The notes: a model not told the origin generated them from the letters alone. DNA of 64,000 nucleotides from AP-15 sp963846635 (GCA_963846635.1 CAWJXM010000056.1:1-64000), one strand, 5' to 3'. Shown: positions 44,268 to 53,929, numbered from the stretch's first letter. Translations and numbers: made by a program.

Positions 44268-44788
44268 GGACCAGCTGTAACAGCAATATAGAGATGGCAC
44301 CCCTCTGCAAAGTTGACGTGACACTGCCTGGGGTTCGAAGGGGTCTCGGGGGTGCGCAAAGCCGGCAGGCCGAAGCAGTGACGCTGAATTCGGCCGCGCG
44401 CTGCGACCGGCCGTATATGCGTGATTGACGACCACGTTAATACCACAATCGCCCGATATCTTCGCTTTGCGGTAGGCGGGATAGGTTCGGGATTTTATTA
44501 TCAAAGGCAGCGCGAATACCTGATCTCGACCTGATAAAACAGGTGGAACAGGACACCGAGAAAGAAGGCCTTCTGCCGCGCGGGCCCGTGGCGATTTGTC
44601 TGCTCGCCTCGCCAACGCTTCGCGACCCTCTTCCCGTCCCCTCCCCGACCCTTCCCCGCTTGCGCAGGAGGAAAGGGTTGGGGGAAAGGGAAGAGTCTCA
44701 AACCGATTCAAACTGATCGAAAAGCGCGGCGGACCGAGAGCGGGGGGGGTTCGGTCCGATCGGCGAAGGGTTGACGGCGGTTCGCGGG
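44268..44788. other. Intergenic region with a pyrimidine/purine hairpin
   Basis: No gene is supported. It holds the hairpin described at 44628-44695 and a run of eight G at about 44743-44750. The downstream VOC gene converges onto this region. Confidence 0.4.
44628..44695. repeat. Long hairpin with CTCTTCCC/GGGAAGAG arms
   Basis: CTCTTCCC at 44628-44635 pairs with GGGAAGAG at 44688-44695, and the inner CCCCGACCCTTCC pairs imperfectly with GGAAAGGGTTGGGG, around a short gcttgcgcagg-type loop. Such pyrimidine-rich hairpins recur between genes in many GC-rich genomes. It may end transcription from either side. Confidence 0.55.
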
Positions 44789-45376
44789 TCAGATGTGCCG
44801 GCCGCGCAGTTCGTTGTTGGTATGGCGGTCGCCGACGAGCCAACGCGCCAGCTCGCTGTGGGCATCGGCGCGGCGGATCGCGTCGATTTCGGCGACGTCG
44901 TCGGGGTCCTGGGTAAATTCGACGATCAGACCGTCGGGCGATTGGACATAAATCGATTTGCAATAGCCGTGATTGCTCTCGCGGTATTTTTCACCGGCCG
45001 CTTCGAGCCGCCGCTTCAATTCCTCGTAGGTTTCGGGCTCGGCCTTGAAGGCGATATGATCATAGCGCCCGATCTTGGCCGGCTTTTCGGCCTGCGTCAG
45101 CTCGTAGAGTTCGGGGTCGGCAAACTGGAAAAAGGCGAGGGCACCACCGTCGGCCATGCCAAAAAACGTGTGGCAGAACTCGACTTCGCGGCCCAACTCG
45201 GCGCTGTAATTCTTCTCGCACCAGGTCGCGACCAGCGGGATGCCGAGCATATCCTCGAAAAAGCGCCGGTTGACCTCATGGTCCTTGACGACAAACGCGT
45301 TGTGGTGCAAGCGCGAGGGCAGTCGCGACAGCAGCTTTGTTTCCTTTGCCACGGATGTCGCTTCGATCGTATCCAT
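44789..45376 (-). CDS. VOC-family (glyoxalase/extradiol dioxygenase fold) protein
   Basis: The 195-residue protein has the VOC fold: LPSRLHHNAFVVKDHEVNRRFFEDMLGIPLVATW, then DHIAFKAEPETYEELKRRLEAAG and KSIYVQSPDGLIVEFTQDP. His in RLHHNAF and DHIAF and Glu in IVEFTQ are probable metal ligands. GGGAGGAATGGG precedes ATG 45376. It is divergent from an LLM oxidoreductase. Isomerase, lyase and dioxygenase activities cannot be told apart. Confidence 0.85.
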   Translation of the reverse strand: MDTIEATSVAKETKLLSRLPSRLHHNAFVVKDHEVNRRFFEDMLGIPLVATWCEKNYSAELGREVEFCHTFFGMADGGALAFFQFADPELYELTQAEKPAKIGRYDHIAFKAEPETYEELKRRLEAAGEKYRESNHGYCKSIYVQSPDGLIVEFTQDPDDVAEIDAIRRADAHSELARWLVGDRHTNNELRGRHI

Positions 45377-45577
45377 CCCATTCCTCCCAGATCGGATCGC
45401 CTATTACAGCACGGTAACACAAACGGGGCCGCCAAACAGCGGCGATCACGGCTTCATGCGATCAGGGGCGCTTGCTGGGCACGCCGATGCAGCCCTGCAT
45501 TGCCGCTCCTCTGATTGGCGCGTCGGGCGGATGTGGTGCATGCTCGGCCCACGACCCAAGCAACGATGGGAGATTGC

Positions 45578-46402
45578 ATGAAAGTCAGCACCATGATCCG
45601 GCTGAGCGCCGGGGCCGACCCGCACACGCGATTGATGAGCAATATCGCCGATTACGCGCGCCGTATCGAGGCGGCGGAGTTTCCGGGGATCTGGGTCGGC
45701 GATTCAATGGGCCGCGGCCGCGCCACCCTCGATCCGTTGACGGCGCTCGCCGCACTCGCCGCGGTGACCGAGCGGGTCGAGCTTGGTATCGGGGTGTTGC
45801 AGGTGCCGTTGCGTCACCCAGTCGAACTCGCCCATCGCGTGCAGTCGGTGCAGGCATTGTCGGGCGGAAGGCTGCAGCTCGGGGTCGGCAGCGGCTCGAC
45901 GCGCAGCGATTTTGAATTGCTCGGCCTCGATTACGACCATCGCTTTCGTACGTTCAGGAATTCGCTCGAAACAATGCGCCGGGTATGGCGCGGCGAGCCG
46001 GTAAATGGCGGCACCTTGTCGACCTGGCCGGGCTGCGCGGGCGGGCCACCGATCCTGATCGGCGCCTGGCGCAGCCCGCGCTGGATCACCTATGCCGCCA
46101 AAGAAGCCCAGGGCTGGACACCCTCCGGGCGGTTCAGCAGCTGGGACGATCTCGAAGCCGGTATGCGCCTCTTCCGCGAGGCGGGCGGGACCAAGGCGGT
46201 CCTCGCCAATGTCGCGGTCGATTTTGCCAATCGGCCCGAAGCCGCAGGTCTTGCCGAGGCCACAAATGTGGCGCTGGTCTGTCCGCCCGACGAGGCGCGG
46301 CGCCGCATCAAACGGATGGAACAGATCGGGTTTGACGAAGTGCTGCTGGTCTCGCCGGCGGGCGTGCTCGAAGATATCGAGCGGGCGCGCGATTTCTTGT
46401 GA
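45578..46402 (+). CDS. LLM-class flavin-dependent oxidoreductase
   Basis: The 274-residue protein is a second luciferase-like enzyme: YARRIEAAEFPGIWVGDSMGRGRATLDPLTALAAL, VELGIGVLQVPLRHPVELAHRV, LQLGVGSGSTRSDF. ATG 45578 with GGGAG upstream is the preferred start. It begins a rightward run with an SDR and a ThDP enzyme about 100 and 900 bases downstream, which may form one pathway. Cofactor FMN or F420 is undecided. Confidence 0.88.
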   Translation: MKVSTMIRLSAGADPHTRLMSNIADYARRIEAAEFPGIWVGDSMGRGRATLDPLTALAALAAVTERVELGIGVLQVPLRHPVELAHRVQSVQALSGGRLQLGVGSGSTRSDFELLGLDYDHRFRTFRNSLETMRRVWRGEPVNGGTLSTWPGCAGGPPILIGAWRSPRWITYAAKEAQGWTPSGRFSSWDDLEAGMRLFREAGGTKAVLANVAVDFANRPEAAGLAEATNVALVCPPDEARRRIKRMEQIGFDEVLLVSPAGVLEDIERARDFL

Positions 46403-46506
46403 GTGCCGAGGCTGGCCCGCGCCGCGGCATGCAGTCCGGCGGCTTGACACAAGCGCCGGCGGGCGCATCCTTGACGGACAAACGATCCCAACGACGGGCG
46501 GACGAC

Positions 46507-47268
46507 ATGATCAGTGCAGATCTCGCCGGGAAGGCGGTGCTGATAACCGGCGCCGCCTCAGGCATCGGGCTTGCGGCAGCCGAACATTTCTCGTGCTGCG
46601 GCGCGAGCGTGGCGCTGAACCATCTGCCGGACGACCCGCGCGGTCCGGCCGCGGTCGAGCGGCTGAAGAGCGAGGGCCGTCGCGTGCTCGGCGCTGCGGG
46701 CGATGTGTCGCGACCAGGCGAGGCAGAGCGGATGGTCGAGCGCGCGATCGATGCGCTCGGGCGGCTCGATTTTCTCGTGAACAATGCCGGAACGCCAAAC
46801 ACCCCGGCGCCGATCCCGTTCTCCGATCTCGACGCTTTGACCGAGGAATTCTGGTCGACGATCCTTACCACCAATCTGATCGGACCATTCCGTTGCGCCC
46901 ATGCTGCGGTGCCGGCACTAAAGGTGGCGCGGGGGGCGATCTGCAACACCGCCTCGATTGCCGGCGTTCAGGGCTCCGGCAGCAGCATTCCCTATGCGAC
47001 GAGCAAGGCGGGATTGATCAACCTGACCCGCTCACTGGCGCGCACGCTGGCACCCGAGATCCGCGTCAATGCAGTGGCCCCCGGCTTTGTCGACAGCCCG
47101 TGGAACAAGGATTGGCCGGCCGACCGCAAGGCGACCTCGATCGAGCGCACCCCTTTGAAGCGCGCCTGCAAGCCCGAGGACATCGCTGAAACAATATTTT
47201 TCCTCTGCGCCGGGGCTGCAATGATTACCGGACAGACAGTGATCGTCGATGGCGGGCTGACACTGTAA
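46507..47268 (+). CDS. Short-chain dehydrogenase/reductase (SDR)
   Basis: The 253-residue enzyme is complete: TGAASGIG (14-21), NNAG (92-95), Ser150, Tyr163 and Lys167 in IPYATSK, and the C-terminal GQTVIVDGGLTL. The long frame upstream to 46399 is not needed; ATG 46507 fits the family start. It lies between the LLM and ThDP-enzyme genes on the same strand. Confidence 0.93.
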   Translation: MISADLAGKAVLITGAASGIGLAAAEHFSCCGASVALNHLPDDPRGPAAVERLKSEGRRVLGAAGDVSRPGEAERMVERAIDALGRLDFLVNNAGTPNTPAPIPFSDLDALTEEFWSTILTTNLIGPFRCAHAAVPALKVARGAICNTASIAGVQGSGSSIPYATSKAGLINLTRSLARTLAPEIRVNAVAPGFVDSPWNKDWPADRKATSIERTPLKRACKPEDIAETIFFLCAGAAMITGQTVIVDGGLTL

Positions 47269-47303
47269 AGCGCGGCGACGCTTAAAATGGGAGGAGACCG
47301 GAG

Positions 47304-48995
47304 TTGAGCGAACGAGCAGCAATGAACGGCGCGCAGTGGCTGGCGCGGGCTTTGGCCGGAACCGGCATGACGCATGTCTTTTTTGTCGAGTCGGTGTTGC
47401 GCCGCACATTGCTCGAATTCGACGATCTCGGCGTCAAGCGAATTCTCGCTCACTCCGAGAAGGCGGCGGCCTATATGGCCGATGGTTACGCACGCGTGAT
47501 GGGCAAGCCCGGCGTGTGCATGGCGCAATCGGTCGGGGCGGCCAATCTCGCTTCGGGCTTGCAGGATGCCTGGCTCGGCCGCAGCCCGGTGGTGGCGTTG
47601 ACCGGCCGCAAGGAGCCTGCGTTTCAGCACCGCAACAGCTATCAGGAAATCCCGCACGCGCCGCTGTTTGCTGCGGTCACCAAATTTTCGGCACCAGTCA
47701 ACTCGACCGCCGAGCTGCCGCGCCTGCTGCGCCACGCCTGGCGCGCCGCACTCGCCGACACGCCTCGCCCCACTCATCTCGACTTTTGCGGCTTGCAGGG
47801 CGACGTCATCGAACTTGGCCAAACCTCCGAGCCGCCGGTCATCGACCCCGAGATGCGGCGCATCCCGGCACACCGACCGGTGGCTGATACACACGACATC
47901 GAACGCGCCGTTGCGGCGCTGAGAGAGGCCCGCCGCATTGTCATTATCGCCGGGGAGGGTGCCGCGGCCTCGCAAGCGGGGCCCGAATTGCTGGCATTGG
48001 CAGAAGCGCTGGCGGCTCCGCTCGCGACGTCGCTCGGTGCCCGCGGCATCGTTCCAACCCGGCACGCGCTGCATATCGGTGTGCCCGGCAGCTATTCCGC
48101 ACCGCCCACCAACCGTATCGTCCATTCGGCTGACCTCGTGCTGTATGTCGGCTGCGATACCGGCGATCAGGTCACCCTTAATTGGACAATTCCACCGCTC
48201 GCGACAAAGATTGTGCAGATCGACGCCGACCCGCTTGAAATCGGGCGCAGCTATCCGAATACGATCGGGGTGGTCGGCGATCCCAAGCCAACCCTTGCCC
48301 GGCTGGCCGAGGCCGTCGGACGGCCGACGCGCGACCGCGGCTTTGCCGAGGAGGCGGCGCGGATCGTCGCCGATTGGCGCTCAACGATGGCGCCATTGGC
48401 TAGCGACGACAAGGCCCCGATCCGCGTCGAGCGGTTATGCACCGAGGTGACCAAAGCGCTGCCGGAAGACGGCATTTTGGTGGCTGATACCGGATATTCG
48501 GGGATTTGGACCGGCACGATGGTCGATTTTAACGGAGCCGGACAGACCTATCTGCGCGCTGCAGGATCACTTGGTTGGTCGTTCCCGGCGGCGCTCGGCG
48601 CGCAATGCGCCGCCCCAAACCGCAAGGTGCTATGCTTTACCGGCGACGGCGGGTTCTATTACCATCTGCCTGAGCTTAAATCGGCGCGGCGTTGCGGCAT
48701 TCCGGTCACCGTCGTCGTCAACAACAATTCCGGCTTTGGGCAGAATTTGAGCGGGGTGCGCCGCATTGCCGGCAACCGCCCGGGACGCGGCGAGGCGCTC
48801 GTCCGATTTGGCCCGACCGATTTCGCCGCCGTCGCTCAGAGTTTTGGGGTGCGTGGCATTCGAGTCGAGCAGCCAGCCGCCATTGCATCGGCTCTGAGCG
48901 AGGCGCTTGCCGACAGCGGTCCGGTCGTGGTCGATGTCGTGACCGATCTTGAGCCGCGCGCGCCGGAGCCATGGGTCGCGCCCGCGCGATCCTGA
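47304..48995 (+). CDS. ThDP-dependent enzyme (acetolactate synthase/benzoylformate decarboxylase-like)
   Basis: The 563-residue protein has the full three-domain order. The N-terminal pyrimidine domain carries the catalytic Glu in AHSEKAAAYMADGYARV. A central domain contains REARRIVIIAGEGAAAS. The C-terminal ThDP domain has GDGGFYYHLPELKSARR and ends its motif at VVVNNNSG. The family includes acetolactate synthase, 2-oxo-acid decarboxylases and oxalyl-CoA decarboxylase; no regulatory subunit is present, so a catabolic decarboxylase or carboligase is more likely. GGAGGAG fits TTG 47304; ATG 47322 is the alternative. Confidence 0.9.
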   Translation: MSERAAMNGAQWLARALAGTGMTHVFFVESVLRRTLLEFDDLGVKRILAHSEKAAAYMADGYARVMGKPGVCMAQSVGAANLASGLQDAWLGRSPVVALTGRKEPAFQHRNSYQEIPHAPLFAAVTKFSAPVNSTAELPRLLRHAWRAALADTPRPTHLDFCGLQGDVIELGQTSEPPVIDPEMRRIPAHRPVADTHDIERAVAALREARRIVIIAGEGAAASQAGPELLALAEALAAPLATSLGARGIVPTRHALHIGVPGSYSAPPTNRIVHSADLVLYVGCDTGDQVTLNWTIPPLATKIVQIDADPLEIGRSYPNTIGVVGDPKPTLARLAEAVGRPTRDRGFAEEAARIVADWRSTMAPLASDDKAPIRVERLCTEVTKALPEDGILVADTGYSGIWTGTMVDFNGAGQTYLRAAGSLGWSFPAALGAQCAAPNRKVLCFTGDGGFYYHLPELKSARRCGIPVTVVVNNNSGFGQNLSGVRRIAGNRPGRGEALVRFGPTDFAAVAQSFGVRGIRVEQPAAIASALSEALADSGPVVVDVVTDLEPRAPEPWVAPARS

Positions 48996-49026
48996 CCCGA
49001 TCACCCGCTCGTTGCGGCTGACGCGA

Positions 49027-50277
49027 TCAGCCGCCGATACCAAGGCTGCGCATCTTTTGGAAGATTGGATTGGCCTGGGCGCGATAAACGGGATTGGTCG
49101 AGCGCGCGACCCAAAGTCGCTCAAAATCGCTGGTCCGGGCTGCCGGGAACTGTTCGCGGAAGTCGGCCGCCGCGCGCGCTGCCTCGCTGTTGCGGCCGAG
49201 CTGCAGCAACGCTGCCATCATTAACAGTTGTGCACTGCCATAGCCGGGATTGCGCTCCAAAGATTTCTGCAGGAACCTGATCGCCGCTTCCGGACGGCCA
49301 AGAAGCAGCTCGGCAAAGCCGCCGAAAAAGAAAGAGATGCTATAACGCCGATCGTTCTGATCGAGACGCATGGCCTGCTCGACAGCCGGCAAGGTCTGCT
49401 CGGCATGGCCCAAAAAGGCGGCATTGTAGCCGAGGAAGGCGCGGGCCACGCCGAGTTCGGGGTCGGTCGACAGGGCTTGCTCTTCATCCTGCTCCGCTTC
49501 CTCCAACCGTCCTGCCGCTGATAGCAGCATACCGTGGACGCATCTGGCGATCGCGTTCCCTGGCGCAAGGTCGAGCGCGATCGTGGCGGCTCTGCGGCCG
49601 AGGTCAGATAACGCCGGAACGGCGTATTGATCGCTCCACCATGGGTTGCTGACGAGATGTTGACAGGTAAGGGCCAGACCCGTCAGCGCTTCGGCGTTGC
49701 GTGCGTCCGTCGCTAGTGCGACAAGGATCCAGTTCTGCGCCTCCGCCGTCAACTCGGGCGTGATGCTACCGTTCATCGCGTCCATCGCCCGGGACAGGCA
49801 CTCATCGACGCCGAACACCCCATCGAATGCCCCCACAGCTCGGCGGCTCGCCTGCTGGAGGACAAGTAGATGAAGTTCTCGGGAAATCCGTCGGGTGATT
49901 TTGACCTGGATTGATCCCAGCTCTTCGGGGCTGAATTCATACCGACCCGCCCAGCCGCGCCCACTGCCTGCCGCGTCCCTAATCTGAAGATCCATCCGCA
50001 GCGTCCCGGAAGTGTTCCGCTGAAGAGTTCCTGCAATCAAATACTTTATTCCTGGCTCAGCCGTTGCGGCGGGATTGTGGAGTTGCGCGCACTCGTGCGT
50101 TATCCGCTTCAATGAGAGCCCAAATCCATCTTGGACGAAATCGGTAACGAGATCGTCGGTAAAGGCGTCAAGCAGATATTGCTGGTTGGCGTCGCCACTC
50201 AAATTGCGCAGGGGCACCAGCGCGACCTCAATGCTCGGCAATAAGCGGGGCCAGCGTGACTTGGGCCAAGTCGTCAT
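49027..50277 (-). CDS. TolB-like/TPR protein, a copy of the next regulator without its DNA-binding half
   Basis: The 416-residue protein has a TolB-like domain (VALVPLRNLSGDANQQYLLDAFTDDLVTDFV) followed by TPR-type helices (GRPEAAIRFLQKSLERNPGYGSAQLLMMAALLQLGRN) and ends SLGIGG. It aligns end to end with residues from about 290 of the 688-codon regulator upstream, including NECLSRAM, ITPELTAEAQ and CQHLVSNPWW, so it arose by duplication with loss of the winged-helix and BTAD domains. AAGGTG precedes ATG 50277. It is last in the leftward three-gene operon. Possible roles are a decoy, partner or antagonist of the full regulator. Confidence 0.85.
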   Translation of the reverse strand: MTTWPKSRWPRLLPSIEVALVPLRNLSGDANQQYLLDAFTDDLVTDFVQDGFGLSLKRITHECAQLHNPAATAEPGIKYLIAGTLQRNTSGTLRMDLQIRDAAGSGRGWAGRYEFSPEELGSIQVKITRRISRELHLLVLQQASRRAVGAFDGVFGVDECLSRAMDAMNGSITPELTAEAQNWILVALATDARNAEALTGLALTCQHLVSNPWWSDQYAVPALSDLGRRAATIALDLAPGNAIARCVHGMLLSAAGRLEEAEQDEEQALSTDPELGVARAFLGYNAAFLGHAEQTLPAVEQAMRLDQNDRRYSISFFFGGFAELLLGRPEAAIRFLQKSLERNPGYGSAQLLMMAALLQLGRNSEAARAAADFREQFPAARTSDFERLWVARSTNPVYRAQANPIFQKMRSLGIGG

Positions 50278-50429
50278 TGTCGCACCTTAATAGCTCAGTC
50301 AGTAGGCACGTCCTTGTTTATAAGACGTATTTTGCTGGACACCATAAATCGACATTTGCGCTACAAGGCTGCGCCGCCGCCTGGAAGAGCGGGCACGGCC
50401 GTCTGGTGTGCCGATACCGGTAGAGGCGT

Positions 50430-52493
50430 TCAGCCGCCGATGCCGAGCGAACGAATCTTTTCGAAGATCGGATCGATCTGCGCGCGATAGATGGAGTTAG
50501 TCGAGCGCGCGAGCCAAAGCTGCTCGAAATCGCTGGTCCGCGCTTCTGGAAACTGTTCGCGAAACACTGTGACCGCGCGTGCGGCCTCGCTTTTGTGCCC
50601 AAGGAGCAGCAGAGCCGCCATCAGGAAGAGTTGCGCCGTCCCATAGGTCGGATTCCGCTCCAACGACTTGCGCAGCAGAGTGACCGAATTTTCCGCCCGG
50701 CCGAGGAGCAGCTCCGCGAAGCCGCCGTAAAAGAGGAAAATGCTTTGGCGACGATCGGTATGATCGAGCTGCATCGCCCGTTCTGCGGCAGGCAACGTTT
50801 CCTCGGCACGGCCGAGCAGCGCCGCATTGTAACCGGCGAAGCCGTGTGCCAGCCCTAGCCCGGCATCAAGCGCTAACGACTCCTCGATCGCCTTTGCTGC
50901 TTCCTCCAATTGCCCTGCTGCGGAATGCAGCATCCCCTGAATGCATTTCGCAAGGGCGTGCCCTGGCGCGAGGTCGAGTGCAATCGCGACCGCATCGCGC
51001 CCGAGATCGGACAACGCCGCTACCGCCGCCGGGTCCCCCCACCAGGGATTGCTGACGATGTGCTGGCAGCTAGCGGCTAGACCTGAAAGCGCCTCGACAT
51101 TGCGACGGTCGTGCGCAAGCGCGCAGAGAAGCCAGCGCTGCGCTTCGGCTGTCAGCTCGGGCGTGATCCTCCCCTTGAGCGCAGTCATCGCCCGGGAAAG
51201 ACATTCGTTGATGCCAAACTCGCCGCCAGCCGCCGTTATCATGGCACGACGGCTCGCTTGTTGCAGGACGAGGAGATGCAGCTCGCGGGAGATCTGCCGG
51301 GTAATGTTCGCCTGGAATGGCCCGAAGTCGTCGGGATCAAATTCGTAGCGGCCAGCCCAGCAATATTCCGCGGTCGCCGCGTTCGTAATCTGCACGTTGA
51401 CGCGGAGCATCGTGGGGCTGCTGCGCTGAGCGCTGCCGGTTACGAGATACTCTATCTCCTGATTAGCGGTCCTCGACGGAACATCGGCGGCCCGCGCCTC
51501 GTCTGTGACAAGCGCGAGGGCAATCCCGCGGCCGCGGCGCACGAGATCTGTCACCAGATCGTCGGTGAACGCTTCCACCACATATTGCTGACGCTGGTCG
51601 CCAGTCAGATTGCGCAACGGCGCAACACCGACAGCAATGTTTGGCAACAAGCACGGCCACCGCTGTCGCCCAATTTCCGGTCCAGCGCCATGCCGCGCCG
51701 GTGCCGCCGTGAAATAGGTCGAGCGGTCCTCTCCTGTGCGAGGAGCCGGCTGTGCGCCAGTTGGTGTGACAATGGCGCCGGAGCGGGCGATCTCATTGGC
51801 GAGTGCCTGGGTCTCGGCATCGGGTGCGACGCCAAGCTCCCGCTTCAAGATCTCGGCGCATGTGCGGTATTGGCGCAGTGCTTCAGGGCGTCGGCCGGCC
51901 CGCGCATAGGCGCGAATGAGGGCACGCTGGCCGATCTCGGAGAGCGGATCGAGGGAGGCTAGGCGACGGGCTGAGCGGATTGCTGCTTCGTGCTCCCCAG
52001 CCTCATCCTGCAATGCGGTCAATCGCTGCAAAATGCTGCAGATCAGGTCAAGTGTGCGGTCACGTTCACTGGCGAGCCATTCCTGAAACGGCTCTGAATC
52101 GATAACGAAATCGGCAAGAAATTCGCCGCGATAAAGCTCTGATGCAGCCAACAACTCCGCGCGGTCCTGCGAGCGCGACAGCTGCTCGAAACGGTGAAGG
52201 TCGGTGTCGATTTCCTGCAATCGGCAATTAGCAAATTCAGCCAGCAAATGATGCTTGGCACCTTCACCCAATGCTTTGCGCAGCTCCAGCAGGCAATTGC
52301 GCAGGCTATGACGCGCTTGCTCGGACCCCTGATAGGGCCATAGCAAATCGGATAGCCGCTCGCGACTGATCTGACGGCCCCCTTGGGCCGCCAGGTACGC
52401 CATTAGCGCTCGCGCCTTCCTCGGCAGCTTGCCGAGCCGGCGATGCTCGTTCTCGATCACCAAAGGTCCAAGAAGCGCGATCAGCAGTGTCAT
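50430..52493 (-). CDS. BTAD/SARP-type regulator with TolB-like and TPR domains
   Basis: The 687-residue protein begins with an OmpR/SARP-type winged helix (LLGPLVIENEHRRLGKLPRKARALMAYLA, ISRERLSDLLWP), then a BTAD domain (LYRGEFLADFVIDSEPFQEWLASER to ALRQYRTCAEILKRELGVAPDAET). From about 290 it has a TolB-like domain (VGVAPLRNLTGDQRQQYVVEAFTDDLVTDLV) and TPR helices to the end (SLGIGG). Such proteins are transcription factors whose C-terminal part senses a signal or partner. ATG 52493 or GTG 52496 starts it, 18-21 bases after the stop of the QueC-like gene, so they are one operon. The repeats upstream of the operon are candidate targets. Confidence 0.88.
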   Translation of the reverse strand: MTLLIALLGPLVIENEHRRLGKLPRKARALMAYLAAQGGRQISRERLSDLLWPYQGSEQARHSLRNCLLELRKALGEGAKHHLLAEFANCRLQEIDTDLHRFEQLSRSQDRAELLAASELYRGEFLADFVIDSEPFQEWLASERDRTLDLICSILQRLTALQDEAGEHEAAIRSARRLASLDPLSEIGQRALIRAYARAGRRPEALRQYRTCAEILKRELGVAPDAETQALANEIARSGAIVTPTGAQPAPRTGEDRSTYFTAAPARHGAGPEIGRQRWPCLLPNIAVGVAPLRNLTGDQRQQYVVEAFTDDLVTDLVRRGRGIALALVTDEARAADVPSRTANQEIEYLVTGSAQRSSPTMLRVNVQITNAATAEYCWAGRYEFDPDDFGPFQANITRQISRELHLLVLQQASRRAMITAAGGEFGINECLSRAMTALKGRITPELTAEAQRWLLCALAHDRRNVEALSGLAASCQHIVSNPWWGDPAAVAALSDLGRDAVAIALDLAPGHALAKCIQGMLHSAAGQLEEAAKAIEESLALDAGLGLAHGFAGYNAALLGRAEETLPAAERAMQLDHTDRRQSIFLFYGGFAELLLGRAENSVTLLRKSLERNPTYGTAQLFLMAALLLLGHKSEAARAVTVFREQFPEARTSDFEQLWLARSTNSIYRAQIDPIFEKIRSLGIGG

Positions 52494-52514
52494 CACCAGC
52501 GTCCCAATGTGCTC

Positions 52515-53798
52515 CTAGGAGCACCGCAGTTGAGCCTGAAGCAACTCATCTTGATCCGACTGCAAACTCCCATCAAGGGCAGAGCAGATTGAGGGCGAGG
52601 AAGCGAGCTTCAGGCTCTGCGCTTGCCTTCGATAGATCGCCAGCTTTTGTTCTAGCACGCGACAGAGGCGATCAAAACCCTGACTTCTCAGGGCGGGGAT
52701 CAATTCTTCGTAGAACATGCTGCGTACACCGAGCTCCGCGCCTGGTACTTCTTCCCAGAGCTCGATCGGAGTGAGGCTCGGGCCCAATGCATCGGTCTTC
52801 TCGACACCGGCTACCAGCAGCTCGAGCCGAGTGCGCAGGCATTTCTCGCAATGCCCGCAGTTGGCTCCAATCCCGGGCTCTGCAGGACACGGGCGCAATG
52901 CGGCAAGTGCTGCAGGCCAATGGGCGATATCGCGCACTTTCTCGAGGCGAGAGAAGCGCGAACCATCGTGGAGGATTGTAACGCGCTGGCTCGAAAATAA
53001 GCCATCAACCGACGGATGCGATCCCCACGGGACTTGCTTTTTCAGCGAGCAAGAGCCACCGATGAACACAAAAGCAGGGCCGTTGGTTGCTGCATGCCCA
53101 ATTGCGGCCAACCCGGCCCCACTGTGACGGCTTTCCCAGAACTCGGGCTGCGATGGCAGATGGCGCAAGTTCGTGCGGCACGGGATCAGGCGGACCCCGG
53201 CCTCGGCTGCTACCGGTGCAAGCCGCTTTAAGGCTGCGCGATAGCGTTCGGTTTCAGGATTGCGTTGGCGTTTACCGATGTCGAACCCGTGCACGAACAG
53301 CACGTCTCGGATATACGCGGTGTCGTGCGGACGATAAAGCTGACGATTCCGCATCAGCAGATGAAGGCCATCGACACCGCCGGACAGAAAGGCGATTGCG
53401 CGATGCGACGCGGATCCATGCACCACACGGGCGTGACCTTCCACTTCGATTTCGGGTGCGGGCGCGGGCATGCCACCCCAGCTCGACCACCAAGCATGCG
53501 CGGTCAGTAACCCTTCAATCAGCATGGGGCACGCCGGGCCCTCTATCCGCACCCTCCGTTCGCCGTGAACGGCGGCAAGCGGAAAGCAGGCGGCGAGAAA
53601 TGCCTCCGGGCTGACGGCATCGCCGGACGGCGACGAGTCAGGGTCTGGGAAGGCTTTCGTCGGCCAGTCCTCATGATATAGTTGCTGGATTTCGAAGGTC
53701 AGCTGTTGAGAGGGGAAATCCTGATCCTCCCAAACTACCCTTGCGGACTGAACTCTCCCGTTACCATTGGGCGTACATACAAGATTATCGATCAGCAT
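52515..53798 (-). CDS. QueC-like PP-loop ATPase with a four-cysteine zinc site
   Basis: The 427-residue protein has a PP-loop SGGVDG at residues 139-144 after beta-strand AIAFL, as in adenine-nucleotide alpha hydrolases. Cys304, Cys314, Cys317 and Cys320 (CGHCEKC) have nearly the spacing of the zinc site of QueC, which makes 7-cyano-7-deazaguanine. Between these are GASVH-like and IGGSCSLKKQVPWGSH segments. The N-terminal 130 residues (YHEDWPTKAFPDPDS) are an extra domain of unknown type. GGGGAG precedes ATG 53798. No queuosine-pathway genes flank it, and it heads an operon with a BTAD regulator. A tailored adenylation or deazapurine-type reaction is inferred. Confidence 0.78.
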   Translation of the reverse strand: MLIDNLVCTPNGNGRVQSARVVWEDQDFPSQQLTFEIQQLYHEDWPTKAFPDPDSSPSGDAVSPEAFLAACFPLAAVHGERRVRIEGPACPMLIEGLLTAHAWWSSWGGMPAPAPEIEVEGHARVVHGSASHRAIAFLSGGVDGLHLLMRNRQLYRPHDTAYIRDVLFVHGFDIGKRQRNPETERYRAALKRLAPVAAEAGVRLIPCRTNLRHLPSQPEFWESRHSGAGLAAIGHAATNGPAFVFIGGSCSLKKQVPWGSHPSVDGLFSSQRVTILHDGSRFSRLEKVRDIAHWPAALAALRPCPAEPGIGANCGHCEKCLRTRLELLVAGVEKTDALGPSLTPIELWEEVPGAELGVRSMFYEELIPALRSQGFDRLCRVLEQKLAIYRRQAQSLKLASSPSICSALDGSLQSDQDELLQAQLRCS

Positions 53799-53882
53799 CG
53801 GTTCGTCTCCCCGTCTCACCCCCGGCCGACCGGCGCCGAAACGCATTTCCGCCCCGGCGCCGTTTCTGCCGTCATCCTCAAA

Positions 53883-53929
53883 GACAAGGTTAACGTGACC
53901 TTCTAGCCGATTTTGACAAGGTTAACGTG
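53883..53929. repeat. Two direct copies of GACAAGGTTAACGTG, candidate regulator sites
   Basis: GACAAGGTTAACGTG occurs at 53883-53897 and again at 53915-53929, start to start 32 bases, close to three helical turns. A third, imperfect copy (GACATAAGGTTGACGT) lies at 54150-54165. They lie 85 bases and more upstream of the start of the QueC-like gene. SARP-type regulators usually bind direct repeats, so these may be sites of the BTAD protein encoded in the same operon. This link is inference. Confidence 0.45.

Noticed and set aside
52515..53798. Qat-type anti-phage system
   Set aside because: Only a QueC-like protein is present; no QatA ATPase, QatB or TatD-type nuclease gene is next to it.
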